A stretch of 64,000 nucleotides of DNA, from positions 62,001 through 126,000 of the forward strand of contig CADAXK010000007.1 of assembly GCA_902791865.1 (NCBI GenBank). The letters are read 5' to 3'. This document shows, in pieces, positions 35,638-44,101 of this stretch. The translations under genes and the position numbers were made by a program. Below the pieces are notes generated by a model. It had not been told where the DNA came from. It worked only from the letters and a program-made list of their open reading frames with translations, and did no database searches. This DNA comes from an uncultured Bacteroidia bacterium (GTDB taxonomy: Bacteria; Bacteroidota; Bacteroidia; Bacteroidales; ML635J-15). Each line of letters begins with the position of its first letter. Position 1 is the first letter of the stretch.

Positions 35638-36907
35638 GATTATAGTGTACATATTGCTGATGCTGTCGCTTGCGTTGTTGAGTGGTTGCTGGACGTTCCA
35701 GAGGGATGTTAGTCCATCATCTACAGCGTCGAGGTCATCGGCAACCGACTTTTCGTCAATGTACAATCCTGGGGCTTCGGTTGTAAATCCGCAGATAAAG
35801 GCGTATGTGGCTTCTGATACCGAAGCCGATGTATTTTTCCGGATAAGGACGCAGGAACTAAAAAATGCTCTTGCCAATCCGTTGGAAAAGGAAATAAACA
35901 TATATGTCAAGTATTATCTGCGTAGCTCAAGCGATTTCCAACTTGCCGATACGTCTTCAATGCGTTATACATTTGATGTTTCTACGGGCGATTATATGTA
36001 TGGGCGTTTCAAGGTTTCTTTGGCAGATAAAACTTCGTACAAGCTTGTTGTTGATTTTGTGAATATGCGTTACGATATTCGTAAGCGTTTGATTTGTGAT
36101 TTAAAGAATACTCCGGTTTTCAATGACGACAAGTTCATCGCAAAAACAACTTCAGACGAGTTCTTGTATAACAATGTAGTGCCAGTGGGTAGGCCTTTGG
36201 TCTTGTATAGAGGTGCCGATTGCGGGACAACCGTCGATGTGGAGTTTTATGGCGAAAAGAAATATGTATCGCTTCCTCCGTATCTGAGTTCTCCTGTTAA
36301 GTCTCCTAATGTTCCCGATTCAATTTTCCGCTATACTTTTGGCGACACATTGCATATCGACAAGGCTGGATTTTACGCAATAGGTTCGACTCCGAAGAAT
36401 GAGAAATTTGGTATAGTATCAGTCGAAAATCTGTCGTATCCTACGATAACAAAGGTGTCGGATATGTTGGAACCAATGAAGTTGATATGTACTGACAAGG
36501 AATTTGCTAAGGTTGATTCATCGGCAAACCAGAAGAAGTCTATTGATGCATTTTGGTTAGGGTTGTCGAGGAACGAGAAAAATGCCAAGGAGCAGATTCG
36601 GGTATTTTATAGCCGGGTTGCCTTGGCAAATATGTTTTTTTCCAGTAGGGTGGAGGGATGGCAAACCGACCGAGGCATGATATACGTAATGCTTGGGCCT
36701 CCTACTGTGGTTAATATAACTCCTACTAGTGAGGAGTGGGTATATGGCGAGAATAATGGTATGTTATTTACATTCGAAAATATTTCTGGACTTCGCAACG
36801 ACTTTTCGCTGTTGAGGTCTAGTGCATATCAGTCAGTTTGGTCGCAGGTCTTGACGACTTGGCGGTCGGGGAAAATATTTACAGTTTCAAAGTTGAACAA
36901 TGAGTGA
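35627..36907 (+). CDS. GWxTD domain lipoprotein
   Basis: 426 residues, GTG start at 35627 (no suitable ATG before the lipobox). The signal peptide IIVYILLMLSLALLSGC gives a lipoprotein. Residues 330-400 hold the GWxTD domain: VEGWQTDRGMIYVMLGPP, followed by EEWVYGENNGMLFTFEN. The domain is frequent in Bacteroidota and other phyla, and its function is unknown. The start lies within the end of the 1551-residue gene and the end overlaps rlmB by eight bases, so the three are translationally coupled. A second GWxTD-family protein is encoded at 41475-42968. Confidence 0.88.
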   Translation: MNIRIIVYILLMLSLALLSGCWTFQRDVSPSSTASRSSATDFSSMYNPGASVVNPQIKAYVASDTEADVFFRIRTQELKNALANPLEKEINIYVKYYLRSSSDFQLADTSSMRYTFDVSTGDYMYGRFKVSLADKTSYKLVVDFVNMRYDIRKRLICDLKNTPVFNDDKFIAKTTSDEFLYNNVVPVGRPLVLYRGADCGTTVDVEFYGEKKYVSLPPYLSSPVKSPNVPDSIFRYTFGDTLHIDKAGFYAIGSTPKNEKFGIVSVENLSYPTITKVSDMLEPMKLICTDKEFAKVDSSANQKKSIDAFWLGLSRNEKNAKEQIRVFYSRVALANMFFSSRVEGWQTDRGMIYVMLGPPTVVNITPTSEEWVYGENNGMLFTFENISGLRNDFSLLRSSAYQSVWSQVLTTWRSGKIFTVSKLNNE

Positions 36908-37640
36908 ATTTATTTTTGGAATAAGACCTGTGCTCGAAGCGATTAGGGCAGGGCAGGAGATTGACAAGGTGCTGGTAAGGCAGAATATGACTGGCGACCT
37001 GTCGGTGGAACTTATGACAGAACTGAGACGCAACAAGCTGAACATACAGTATGTTCCAGCCGAAAAACTTGATAAGATTACCAATAGGAATCATCAGGGT
37101 GTTGTCGCATATATTTCGCCTGTTGCATATCAAAGCCTCGAGCAAGTGGTAATGAAGACATTTGATGATGGCGTTACGCCTGTTGTTGTAGTGTTGGATG
37201 GAATTACCGACGTGCGTAACTTTGGCGCCATAGCACGTACATGCGAGTGTGCAGGGGTTACTGCAATTGTCATTCCCGAGACAAACTCAGCGAGAATTAC
37301 GGAAGATGCAATAAAAACTTCGGCTGGTGCATTGTACAATATTCCTGTATGCCGTGAGAAAAATCTTGTCGATACAGTATTGTTCCTGCAACAAAGCGGA
37401 TTTCGCGTTTATGCAGCTACAGAAAAGACAGAAAACATCATTTACGATGAGGATCTTTCGGGACCAGTGGCAATAGTGATGGGTTCGGAAGATGTTGGAG
37501 TGTCTAAAACATTGATGAAGCGTGTCGACAAGCTGGTTAAGATTCCGATGCGGGGCAAGACAGAGTCGCTAAATGTGTCGGTTTCTACGGCTTTGGTAGT
37601 GTACGAAGTTGTGCGTCAACAATATATGGAGAAAAAATAA
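36900..37640 (+). CDS. rlmB: 23S rRNA (guanosine-2'-O-)-methyltransferase, SpoU/TrmH family
   Basis: 246 residues. A short N-terminal substrate-binding domain (FIFGIRPVLEAIRAG) precedes the SPOUT knot domain with motif 1 LDGITDVRNFGAIARTCECAG, motif 2 VMGSEDVGVS and motif 3 MRGKTESLNVSVSTALVVYE. Members methylate G2251 of 23S rRNA. The ATG overlaps the preceding GWxTD gene, and purH follows after 31 bases. Assignment to RlmB over a paralogous TrmH is by length and N-domain. Confidence 0.9.
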   Translation: MSEFIFGIRPVLEAIRAGQEIDKVLVRQNMTGDLSVELMTELRRNKLNIQYVPAEKLDKITNRNHQGVVAYISPVAYQSLEQVVMKTFDDGVTPVVVVLDGITDVRNFGAIARTCECAGVTAIVIPETNSARITEDAIKTSAGALYNIPVCREKNLVDTVLFLQQSGFRVYAATEKTENIIYDEDLSGPVAIVMGSEDVGVSKTLMKRVDKLVKIPMRGKTESLNVSVSTALVVYEVVRQQYMEKK

Positions 37641-37671
37641 GGTTAATTTATAGAACTAAAAAGGATAATAT

Positions 37672-39189
37672 ATGCAAAAGGTTATTAAGTCGGCGTTGAT
37701 ATCGGTTTTCGATAAGCACGATTTGGATTTGGTTGTAAAGAATTTGAGCAACTACGGAGTTAAGATTTATTCCACTGGCGGAACCTATGATTTTATTTCG
37801 TCTATGGATGTTGATGTTACCAAGGTCGAGGACATTACTGGATATCCATCAATTCTCGATGGCAGGGTAAAGACTTTGCACCCAAAGATTTTCGGTGGAA
37901 TTCTTGCTATTCGCGAAGAGGAAAGCCATTTGGAACAGATGCAAAAGTATGAAATACCAGAGATTGACTTGGTTATTGTTGATTTGTATCCGTTTGAGCA
38001 AACGGTAAAGTCGAATGCATCGGAGAGTGACATAATCGAAAAGATTGACATAGGTGGTATTTCGTTGATTAGAGCTGCAGCAAAGAATTACAAGGATGTG
38101 CTGATAATTTCGCACAAAGACCAGTATCAGGAACTTTGCAACATAATCGAGGAAAATAATTGTTCTACAGATCTTGAAACACGTCGCAGATTTGCTCGTG
38201 AAGCATTTGGCATCAGTTCCAATTACGATTCAGCAATTTTCAATTGGTTCGACAATGATTCGATGTCGCAACTAAAGTTGTCGCAGCGCGAATATATGCC
38301 ATTGCGTTATGGTGAGAATCCGCATCAGGAAGCGAAGTTCTTCGGCAATTTCGATGAGATGTTCACCAAGTTGCACGGCAAGGAAGTTAGCTACAACAAT
38401 ATACTTGACATTGATGCTGGCATTAACCTTATCAGAGAATTTGAGGATACAACTGTTGCTATTCTCAAGCATAACAATGCCTGTGGTGTGGCTACCCGTA
38501 GCACTTTGCTGAGGGCATGGAAGGATGCTCTTGCCTGCGATCCTGTTTCGGCATACGGAGGAATTATTGTTACTAATAGACCGGTTGACCGTGAGGTTGC
38601 AATGGAAATAAACAAGATTTTCTTCGAGGTTATAATTGCTCCCGACTTTACAAAGGAGGCTCTCGAGGTGCTTGAACAGAAGAAAAACCGCATAATTCTT
38701 GTGCAGAAGCATAACAATGTGTCGAAACATGTGTTGCGCACGGCAATAAATGGTGTTCTGGTTCAGGAACGCGATACTCGCATCGAGGGAATGGACGACT
38801 TGAAGTATGTTACCAATGAAAAGCCGACTTCTGCGCAGATTGAGGACTTGTTCTTTGCAAACAAGTTGGTGAAGAGTACCAAGTCTAATGCAATAGTGCT
38901 TGTGAAGAATGCCCAGCTTCTGGCAAGCGGTACTGGCCAGACTTCGCGCGTAGATGCTTTGAAGCAGGCAATAGAGAAGGCTAAAGGTTTTGGCTTCGAT
39001 CTCAATGGCGCAGTTATGGCTTCGGATGCATTCTTCCCGTTTGCCGATTCTATCGAAATAGCATACAAGGAAGGTATTTCTGCTGTAATTCAGCCTGGTG
39101 GTTCGATTCGCGACGAGGATACAATAAAATTCTGCAACGAAAACAAGATTCCTATGGTATTTACAGGAATCAGGCATTTCAGACATTAG
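37672..39189 (+). CDS. purH: bifunctional AICAR transformylase / IMP cyclohydrolase
   Basis: 505 residues, full length. N-terminal MGS-like IMP cyclohydrolase: SVFDKHDL, STGGTYDF, GRVKTLHPKIFGG. C-terminal AICAR transformylase: LRYGENPHQEA, KHNNACGVA (catalytic Lys-His), SGTGQTSRVDA, SDAFFPFADSIE and QPGGSIRDEDTI. It catalyses the last two steps of de novo IMP synthesis. AAAAAGGATA precedes the ATG. It ends the long plus-strand cluster at a bidirectional terminator. Confidence 0.97.
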   Translation: MQKVIKSALISVFDKHDLDLVVKNLSNYGVKIYSTGGTYDFISSMDVDVTKVEDITGYPSILDGRVKTLHPKIFGGILAIREEESHLEQMQKYEIPEIDLVIVDLYPFEQTVKSNASESDIIEKIDIGGISLIRAAAKNYKDVLIISHKDQYQELCNIIEENNCSTDLETRRRFAREAFGISSNYDSAIFNWFDNDSMSQLKLSQREYMPLRYGENPHQEAKFFGNFDEMFTKLHGKEVSYNNILDIDAGINLIREFEDTTVAILKHNNACGVATRSTLLRAWKDALACDPVSAYGGIIVTNRPVDREVAMEINKIFFEVIIAPDFTKEALEVLEQKKNRIILVQKHNNVSKHVLRTAINGVLVQERDTRIEGMDDLKYVTNEKPTSAQIEDLFFANKLVKSTKSNAIVLVKNAQLLASGTGQTSRVDALKQAIEKAKGFGFDLNGAVMASDAFFPFADSIEIAYKEGISAVIQPGGSIRDEDTIKFCNENKIPMVFTGIRHFRH

Positions 39190-39201
39190 AATGATTTGGT
39201 C

Positions 39202-39236
39202 ATTCCACAACCTTTAGCTCACGAAGCTTGCGAGTA
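39202..39236 (+). repeat. intergenic ACCTTTAGCTC repeat copy
   Basis: Exact ACCTTTAGCTC reading AACCTTTAGCTC at 39209-39220, followed by ACGAAGCTTGCGAG, which pairs with the AGCTC just before it. One of four exact copies in intergenic DNA of this window. Confidence 0.6.
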
Positions 39237-39350
39237 AAACTGAACGAACAGCATAAGGTACGTTGCTTGTGAGTTCGTTTGTGCGGAACGCTGCTTGCAG
39301 CCTCGCGAAGCAATCTCAACAATTAGAAGTTGCGTACAAGTTTTGCAAAT

Positions 39351-39387
39351 AAAAAATAAGCAAGCCAATCGGCTTGCTTATTTTTTT
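39351..39387. terminator. bidirectional terminator between purH and the LOG gene
   Basis: AATAAGCAAGCC (39355-39366), AATC loop, GGCTTGCTTATT (39371-39382), flanked by an A run on the left and seven T on the right, so it serves both converging genes. Confidence 0.92.
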
Positions 39388-39401
39388 GTATCCAATCGGG
39401 A

Positions 39402-40103
39402 TTAGAAATTCGGTTTGTGGTCGTAGTTGCGGTAGAAGTCTTCGATAATCTTTACTGCTTCTTCCGGGGTGTCTACGATGTTGTAGATTTCGAGGTCCTT
39501 TTCGGAGATGTTATGTTCCTGTTCAAGTACACAGGTCTTTACCCATTCGAAAAGTCCAGTCCAGTATTTCGAACCATAGAGGATAATCGGGAACTTGGCG
39601 ATTTTCTTAGTTTGTATCAATGTGATAGCTTCAAAAAGTTCGTCAAATGTTCCGAATCCGCCTGGGAAAATGATGAATCCCTGAGCATAGCGCATGAACA
39701 TGGTCTTGCGGGTGAAGAAGTAGTCGAAAGTAACGAGCTTGTCGGTGTCGATGTACTTGTTTGCAGCCTGTTCGAATTCGAGTACAATGTTGCAACCTGC
39801 CGATGTGCCGCCACCACGCTGTGCACCGCGGTTTCCTGCTTCCATTATGCCAGGTCCGCCACCGGTAATGATACCGTAACCTTTCTTAACCAACTGGCAT
39901 GCTGTTTCTTCTGCGTTAATGTAATAAGGATTGTCTTCCTTTGTACGTGCCGAACCGAATATTGCAACGCACGGACCTAACTTTGCATAGTGGTCGAAAC
40001 CGTTTACTAGTTCGCCCATTACCTTGAACATGCTCCATGAATCGAGGGACTTTATTTCAGTGTCCCATTTCTTCTGCATTCTGTTTTTTTCGTCTGCTGT
40101 CAT
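39402..40103 (-). CDS. LOG family protein (TIGR00730, nucleotide phosphoribohydrolase-like)
   Basis: 233 residues with a Rossmann-like fold. Family motifs: GGGPGIMEAGNRGAQRGGG and PGGFGTFDELFEAITLIQT (PGGxGTxxE). LOG proteins cleave cytokinin riboside 5'-monophosphates or other nucleoside monophosphates; bacterial members are often mis-annotated as lysine decarboxylases. The catalytic Arg/Glu pair region (TRKTMFMRYAQG) is present. It is cytosolic and last on the minus-strand series, with its own terminator shared with purH. Confidence 0.9.
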   Translation of the reverse strand: MTADEKNRMQKKWDTEIKSLDSWSMFKVMGELVNGFDHYAKLGPCVAIFGSARTKEDNPYYINAEETACQLVKKGYGIITGGGPGIMEAGNRGAQRGGGTSAGCNIVLEFEQAANKYIDTDKLVTFDYFFTRKTMFMRYAQGFIIFPGGFGTFDELFEAITLIQTKKIAKFPIILYGSKYWTGLFEWVKTCVLEQEHNISEKDLEIYNIVDTPEEAVKIIEDFYRNYDHKPNF

Positions 40104-40183
40104 AAATTTTAAATTTTAGTTATTTATTTGTTTCTTTGTTTCTGAGTTTCTATGGCTGACGTCGTTTCTAGGTTTCTGGTTTG

Positions 40184-40203
40184 AGACGCAAGGTCTTGCG
40201 TCT
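40184..40203. repeat. perfect intergenic hairpin AGACGCAAG/CTTGCGTCT
   Basis: Nine paired bases around GT (40184-40192 with 40195-40203). It lies just after the end of the small membrane protein gene on the minus strand but has no T run. Confidence 0.55.
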
Positions 40204-40213
40204 TACAGATTTA

Positions 40214-40438
40214 CTATTGCTCTTTGTTTTCTTTATTCTTTTGCTTTTGGCTGATAGCGAATGTTACAACAAGTCCGAGAGATATTACAAACGACATTAT
40301 TAACGACATTACAACATCGCCTTTAAGTTTTTCAATAGTATAAATACCATTTTCGAAATGTATTAAAATATAGCCATATCCAAAAAATGGGAATGTAATA
40401 ATCCATAAAATAATGAAATACAGAAATTTCTTTGCCAT
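40214..40438 (-). CDS. small two-helix membrane protein, hypothetical
   Basis: 74 residues. Two hydrophobic helices (FLYFIILWIITFPFFGYGYIL and VVMSLIMSFVISLGLVVTFAI) separated by a short charged loop (HFENGIYTIEKLKGD) and a lysine/glutamine/glutamate-rich tail. The pattern and the basic N-terminus suggest a real small inner-membrane protein. No family recognised. It is flanked by intergenic repeats on both sides. Confidence 0.55.
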   Translation of the reverse strand: MAKKFLYFIILWIITFPFFGYGYILIHFENGIYTIEKLKGDVVMSLIMSFVISLGLVVTFAISQKQKNKENKEQ

Positions 40439-40489
40439 AGTCCTTAATATTAAGTTATTATCAATTTTTAATTATTCATTCCTTTGTCT

Positions 40490-40545
40490 TATAGCCTTTT
40501 CGTCTTTGAGCCTGTCAGCCTTCAAGCCTGTTAGCCTTTTAGTCC
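40490..40545. repeat. AGCCTTTTAG / GCCTGTTAGCC word cluster
   Basis: AGCCTTTTcGTC, GAGCCTGTCAGCC, GCCTGTTAGCC (40526-40536) and TAGCCTTTTAG (40532-40542) follow each other. GCCTGTTAGCC (reverse complement) and TAGCCTTTTAG recur at 62222-62232 and 62289-62299. Confidence 0.6.
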
Positions 40546-40549
40546 ATTA

Positions 40550-41470
40550 TTATAAGTTTCCAATTAGTTCTTCCAATTCCTTTTTGAAGGCTTCTGCCGA
40601 CTGATACCTGTCGTTCAATGCCTTGAGTACCATAATTTTTTGAGCATTGTCGCTAATGGCGCCAGGCACAAATGGTAGAGGTCGTATTGTTGCTTTTTCT
40701 ATTATCGCGTGAGCTTCATCGCTAATGCGGTAGTGCTGTTCTATCTTGCCGAACACTTGCTGTCGTTTTACGATAGGCTTGTCGGCTGGGAAAACGGGTT
40801 CCCTTGCCAATGTTTCGTACATTATCAGTCCCATGCTGTAAATATCGCTGTAGTCGCCAACTAAATCCTCGAAGCCAATGAGTTGTTCCGGACTTTGGTA
40901 ACGAGTGTCGTACACACGGCGGATAAGTGGCATGTTCTTGAATCCCAGCTTGATGCTTTCGATGCTTAAAATCTTTGCTGTAGGGTGCATGAAGTCGAAT
41001 TCTTCGCATTCGTCCCATTGCACGATGATGTTTTCGGGAGTTAAGTTTCCGTGGCAAAGTTTCAGCTTGTGTAGGTACGACAATGTATCGAGGCAGTTTG
41101 CAATTATGCGCAGGAAGAAAATGTCGTTGCGATAATCCATGAATTTGGGGTCGTATATCAGTTCCTTCAAAGTGCGTCCCGATACGAATTCGCATACGAG
41201 GTATATGTCGCTTCCATAGAAAATCATGTCATCGATGCTTACAAGTCCTTCATTTTTAACTTCGTTGCATACGGTTGCGAAGAACTTGAACCGTTGCGCA
41301 TCGTTTCCGAACAATGCCGTGGATATTTTCTTCAGCATTACTTTCTCCTTTGTGTCGGCGTTTGCTCCGACATACAGTGTTGCGTAGCCCGAACGACTTA
41401 TTATTGTGTCTTGTGCTTCGGGAAAGTATATGTATTTGGCTTTACTGCCTTCTAGAATCTTAGGTGTCAT
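40550..41470 (-). CDS. Ser/Thr protein kinase-like protein, probable pseudokinase
   Basis: 306 residues spanning a full kinase fold. Preserved: beta-3 lysine region (KEKVMLKKIS, Lys 47/48), hinge-like YLVCEFVSG, the APE-equivalent SPE (193-195) and the helix-F motif SDIYSMGLIMYETL. The catalytic loop reads HGNLTPEN (140-147) where active kinases have HRDLKPEN, so the catalytic Asp is Asn and the Lys is Thr. The DFG position reads AKILSIES, without Asp. This indicates a pseudokinase that may bind ligand or partner. It starts four bases after the stop of a GWxTD gene, so they form one operon. Confidence 0.82.
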   Translation of the reverse strand: MTPKILEGSKAKYIYFPEAQDTIISRSGYATLYVGANADTKEKVMLKKISTALFGNDAQRFKFFATVCNEVKNEGLVSIDDMIFYGSDIYLVCEFVSGRTLKELIYDPKFMDYRNDIFFLRIIANCLDTLSYLHKLKLCHGNLTPENIIVQWDECEEFDFMHPTAKILSIESIKLGFKNMPLIRRVYDTRYQSPEQLIGFEDLVGDYSDIYSMGLIMYETLAREPVFPADKPIVKRQQVFGKIEQHYRISDEAHAIIEKATIRPLPFVPGAISDNAQKIMVLKALNDRYQSAEAFKKELEELIGNL

Positions 41471-41474
41471 CGGC

Positions 41475-42968
41475 TTATTTGTTGAATTCTTCTATTGCAC
41501 GGCGTTCCCAGTCGTTGGTGAAAGTGTTTTGTCCGTATCCTGATGATGCATTGTCGACGGAATTGTATGTGTCTGAAATTCCGTACGATGAAGATTTGCT
41601 TCGTGATAGGTAGCGAGTCCAGTTGAAGGTGTGAATTTCTCCTTGCTTGTTGGAGTGAAGCAGTTCGTATTCGTGGCCTTCCATGCTTGGATTGTAGAAG
41701 ACGAACTTGCAGTTGTTATCCTCGCCAAGTCGGTAGTATTGCCATATTTCGTATGGGTATGCTCCTGGTTCTATTGGCGACTGGAAAATATGGTTAGGAA
41801 CACCGTATTGCAGGTAAATTACGCCTCTGTCGGTCTCGAAACCATGGCGGATTGTGGTAGCGTAGTTTTTCTCAACTTTTTCGACCTGCAATTTGTATTG
41901 GTACCATTCGCTTTCGGGGTTCACATAGTTGCGTTTAACCCAAAATTCAACGAAATATTTTTGTAATGTTGCCAAATCTGCAGTGCGAAGCTGGTTGTCG
42001 ATGAACGGACGCTCGTAAACACTGGCAATCGGGCGCATCGACTTTATGTAAAAAACAAGCGAGTCGCGCGAGTTCATGTTGCCTGCAAATGTATTGTTGA
42101 GGTCGAACTGGCGTGCCCGTGCCGCGTATTCCTCGTTGCTGAATGTGCTCTTGTTCTGCCTCTGGAAGAAGTAGACGCTCTTTGTTACAGGTTCGTTGTT
42201 CCTGTTGACTATTTCGACCACAAGGTTGTAGTTGCCACTGGGAAGTTTCTCGATGTTCAGTTCTCCTATAAACGGGATGACTTCGGCTGGTTTCATCTTC
42301 TTGAAACGGCTACATTGTGGCATTTCTTTGCCCGACTGGTAGTCGTCAATGTGATATTTTAGCATAAAGTCGTCGTTGAGTGCCTTGTCGGTGTTGTATG
42401 CCTCGATGTAGAACTTAAGCGAATTCATATTTTCGGGGAAGAAATTTGCAACATACGGAACTAGGTCGTATCCGCTCTTGGTAATCGACGACTCGCTGGA
42501 CGCCTTTGTGTAGCTTTCGACAAGTTCGATGTCGCTGAATTTCACTTCGTCGCCGAAATCCATTACGATTGTGTCGGAGAAGCAGTATGGCGGCTTGTCG
42601 CTGTTGATGTCGCGTATGCTTATGTCGAAAGTGTATGTGCCGTTTGGAAGGTTTACGCGTTGTGCATCAATAAAGTTAGGGATGGGGGCAGTTGTGTCGG
42701 TAATTTCTGGTCCGTGCAGGACATATTTCTTGAAATTTGCAATAGAATCGCCGACTTTGAAAATCATTACAACTTCTATCTCCGATTGGAATTTTCCGTT
42801 ACCGATTTCCTTCAAGATAGTTGAATAGCCTATTGTACTCATGTATGTTTCAATGTATTGGCCTTGCGGCGAATTGAATTTAGTGTACATGAAATAAACT
42901 TCAAGTCCAGCAAAAGATTTAGCCGCAAATATCAAGCTTAATATTGCAATGACTAATATTTTCTTCAT
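41475..42968 (-). CDS. secreted GWxTD-family protein
   Basis: 497 residues. The signal peptide MKKILVIAILSLIFAAKSFAG has no lipobox. Several Ig-like strand segments (FDISIRDINSDKPP, YNLVVEIVNRNNEP) precede a GWxTD-type domain at about 370-480 in which the motif reads HGFETDRGVIYLQYGVPN, so Trp is replaced by Phe-Glu. The strand EIWQYYRLGEDNNCKFVFYNP follows, as in the family. It is the promoter-proximal gene of a two-gene operon with the degenerate kinase, suggesting a functional link between a periplasmic protein and a cytosolic kinase fold; how they would connect across the membrane is not visible. Confidence 0.8.
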   Translation of the reverse strand: MKKILVIAILSLIFAAKSFAGLEVYFMYTKFNSPQGQYIETYMSTIGYSTILKEIGNGKFQSEIEVVMIFKVGDSIANFKKYVLHGPEITDTTAPIPNFIDAQRVNLPNGTYTFDISIRDINSDKPPYCFSDTIVMDFGDEVKFSDIELVESYTKASSESSITKSGYDLVPYVANFFPENMNSLKFYIEAYNTDKALNDDFMLKYHIDDYQSGKEMPQCSRFKKMKPAEVIPFIGELNIEKLPSGNYNLVVEIVNRNNEPVTKSVYFFQRQNKSTFSNEEYAARARQFDLNNTFAGNMNSRDSLVFYIKSMRPIASVYERPFIDNQLRTADLATLQKYFVEFWVKRNYVNPESEWYQYKLQVEKVEKNYATTIRHGFETDRGVIYLQYGVPNHIFQSPIEPGAYPYEIWQYYRLGEDNNCKFVFYNPSMEGHEYELLHSNKQGEIHTFNWTRYLSRSKSSSYGISDTYNSVDNASSGYGQNTFTNDWERRAIEEFNK

Positions 42969-43048
42969 AAGAATATCTTGTGTTCAAAATAAAAACGCAA
43001 GATAATAAAATTTATGATACGCGAAGAAAAAAGTTTTTAGGTTTCTGT

Positions 43049-43076
43049 GTAAGGTAGTTGCACGCAACTACCTTAC
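43049..43076 (-). terminator. perfect 13-base inverted repeat after the FISUMP-like gene
   Basis: GTAAGGTAGTTGC (43049-43061) and GCAACTACCTTAC (43064-43076) are perfect complements around two bases. It lies 14 bases after the stop of the 43090 gene on the minus strand; a T run appears only about 15 bases later, so termination is possible but not certain. Confidence 0.5.
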
Positions 43077-43089
43077 AATTATCCATTAT

Positions 43090-44070
43090 TCATTGTCCAT
43101 TATACACTGGTCTTATCGTTTGTCCCAGCATTCTGTAATAGCTTGTTTCGTAGCAAGATGCAGGTTCAATGATGAATCCCCACGCATATTCGGGGTCTTC
43201 TGAATACAAAGTGCTAACCCAGTAGAAACCACTTTCGCCGTTGCTCAATAGACCTTCGCCATCGCGACCACCAGCCATAGGTAAGAAGATGCTGTTTCCA
43301 TTAGGACCTGTAAAGCGGTAACCTGTGACTCCATTCTGAGTTATGTATTGCTTGTTGCAGTTGTCGTACAATTCGGCGAAATTCTCTCTTGTTGGTATTC
43401 TCCATGCCGAGCCGAGCATTGCTGTTGCTGCATCATTGTCAGTTTCCAAACTGGTCAATCCATCCGAATCCGTATATTTCACAAGCGAACTGTCTTTGTA
43501 GAATTCGTATGTATCCCAGCTGTATGCCTGTTTTTCTGCAACTTCGCCCCAAGCATAGTATTTGCCGGTTCTTTCCGGTGCGCTTGCTCCTAGGTTGCAG
43601 TTCGCCCACTTTAGTCCGCTAGGCAGACCAAGGTCAACATAATTGAACGACGATACCATATCTATGGATGTGGTCATAGGTTCGTTATCGAGGATAAAGA
43701 TTTCCGATTCACCATGAAACACTATACCACCGATAATCGCATCCACCAGTACGCGGAAAGGTTTCCCCTGTACGGCATACAACTTATCGCTGTGGCCATA
43801 GTCGTACATATATAAGTCTGATATGTCGTCAGCAGCTACGAACCTACCGTTGTACACCGTAGTGTCGTCCTCGTACGCAACGGAAATCTCTGCGTCAAAC
43901 TCGGTGACTTGACTTTTGCTTACAATACCATCAGCGATATATTTTTTCGTCAATTCTATATTCAGTGTTGCCAACGGATTAATCATAACCGCTTCCTTGT
44001 GGCACGAAGCCATTGACAGCATTAGAACTATCGCGACAAACAAAGTCGCATGCACTTTCGAAAATTTCAT
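43090..44070 (-). CDS. FISUMP-like lipoprotein
   Basis: 326 residues from MKFSKVHATLF; lipobox MASC. The C-terminal 190 residues show the pattern of Fibrobacter-succinogenes major paralogous domains common in Bacteroidota: YVDLGLPSGLKWANCNLGA, KYYAWGEVAEKQAYSW, AWRIPTRENFAELYDNC and SGFYWVSTLY. The function of such domains is unknown. An upstream ATG at 44097 is possible but gives an unusually long n-region. The gene begins within a few dozen bases after the 44102 T9SS gene, so they are likely co-transcribed. Confidence 0.8.
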   Translation of the reverse strand: MKFSKVHATLFVAIVLMLSMASCHKEAVMINPLATLNIELTKKYIADGIVSKSQVTEFDAEISVAYEDDTTVYNGRFVAADDISDLYMYDYGHSDKLYAVQGKPFRVLVDAIIGGIVFHGESEIFILDNEPMTTSIDMVSSFNYVDLGLPSGLKWANCNLGASAPERTGKYYAWGEVAEKQAYSWDTYEFYKDSSLVKYTDSDGLTSLETDNDAATAMLGSAWRIPTRENFAELYDNCNKQYITQNGVTGYRFTGPNGNSIFLPMAGGRDGEGLLSNGESGFYWVSTLYSEDPEYAWGFIIEPASCYETSYYRMLGQTIRPVYNGQ

Positions 44071-44101
44071 AACCATATATCTATTAATTGTTTGCATAAA
44101 T

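Noticed and set aside
39190..39350. small RNA or gene between purH and the LOG gene
   Set aside because: Contains only repeat words (ACCTTTAGCTC) and no open frame or promoter of note.
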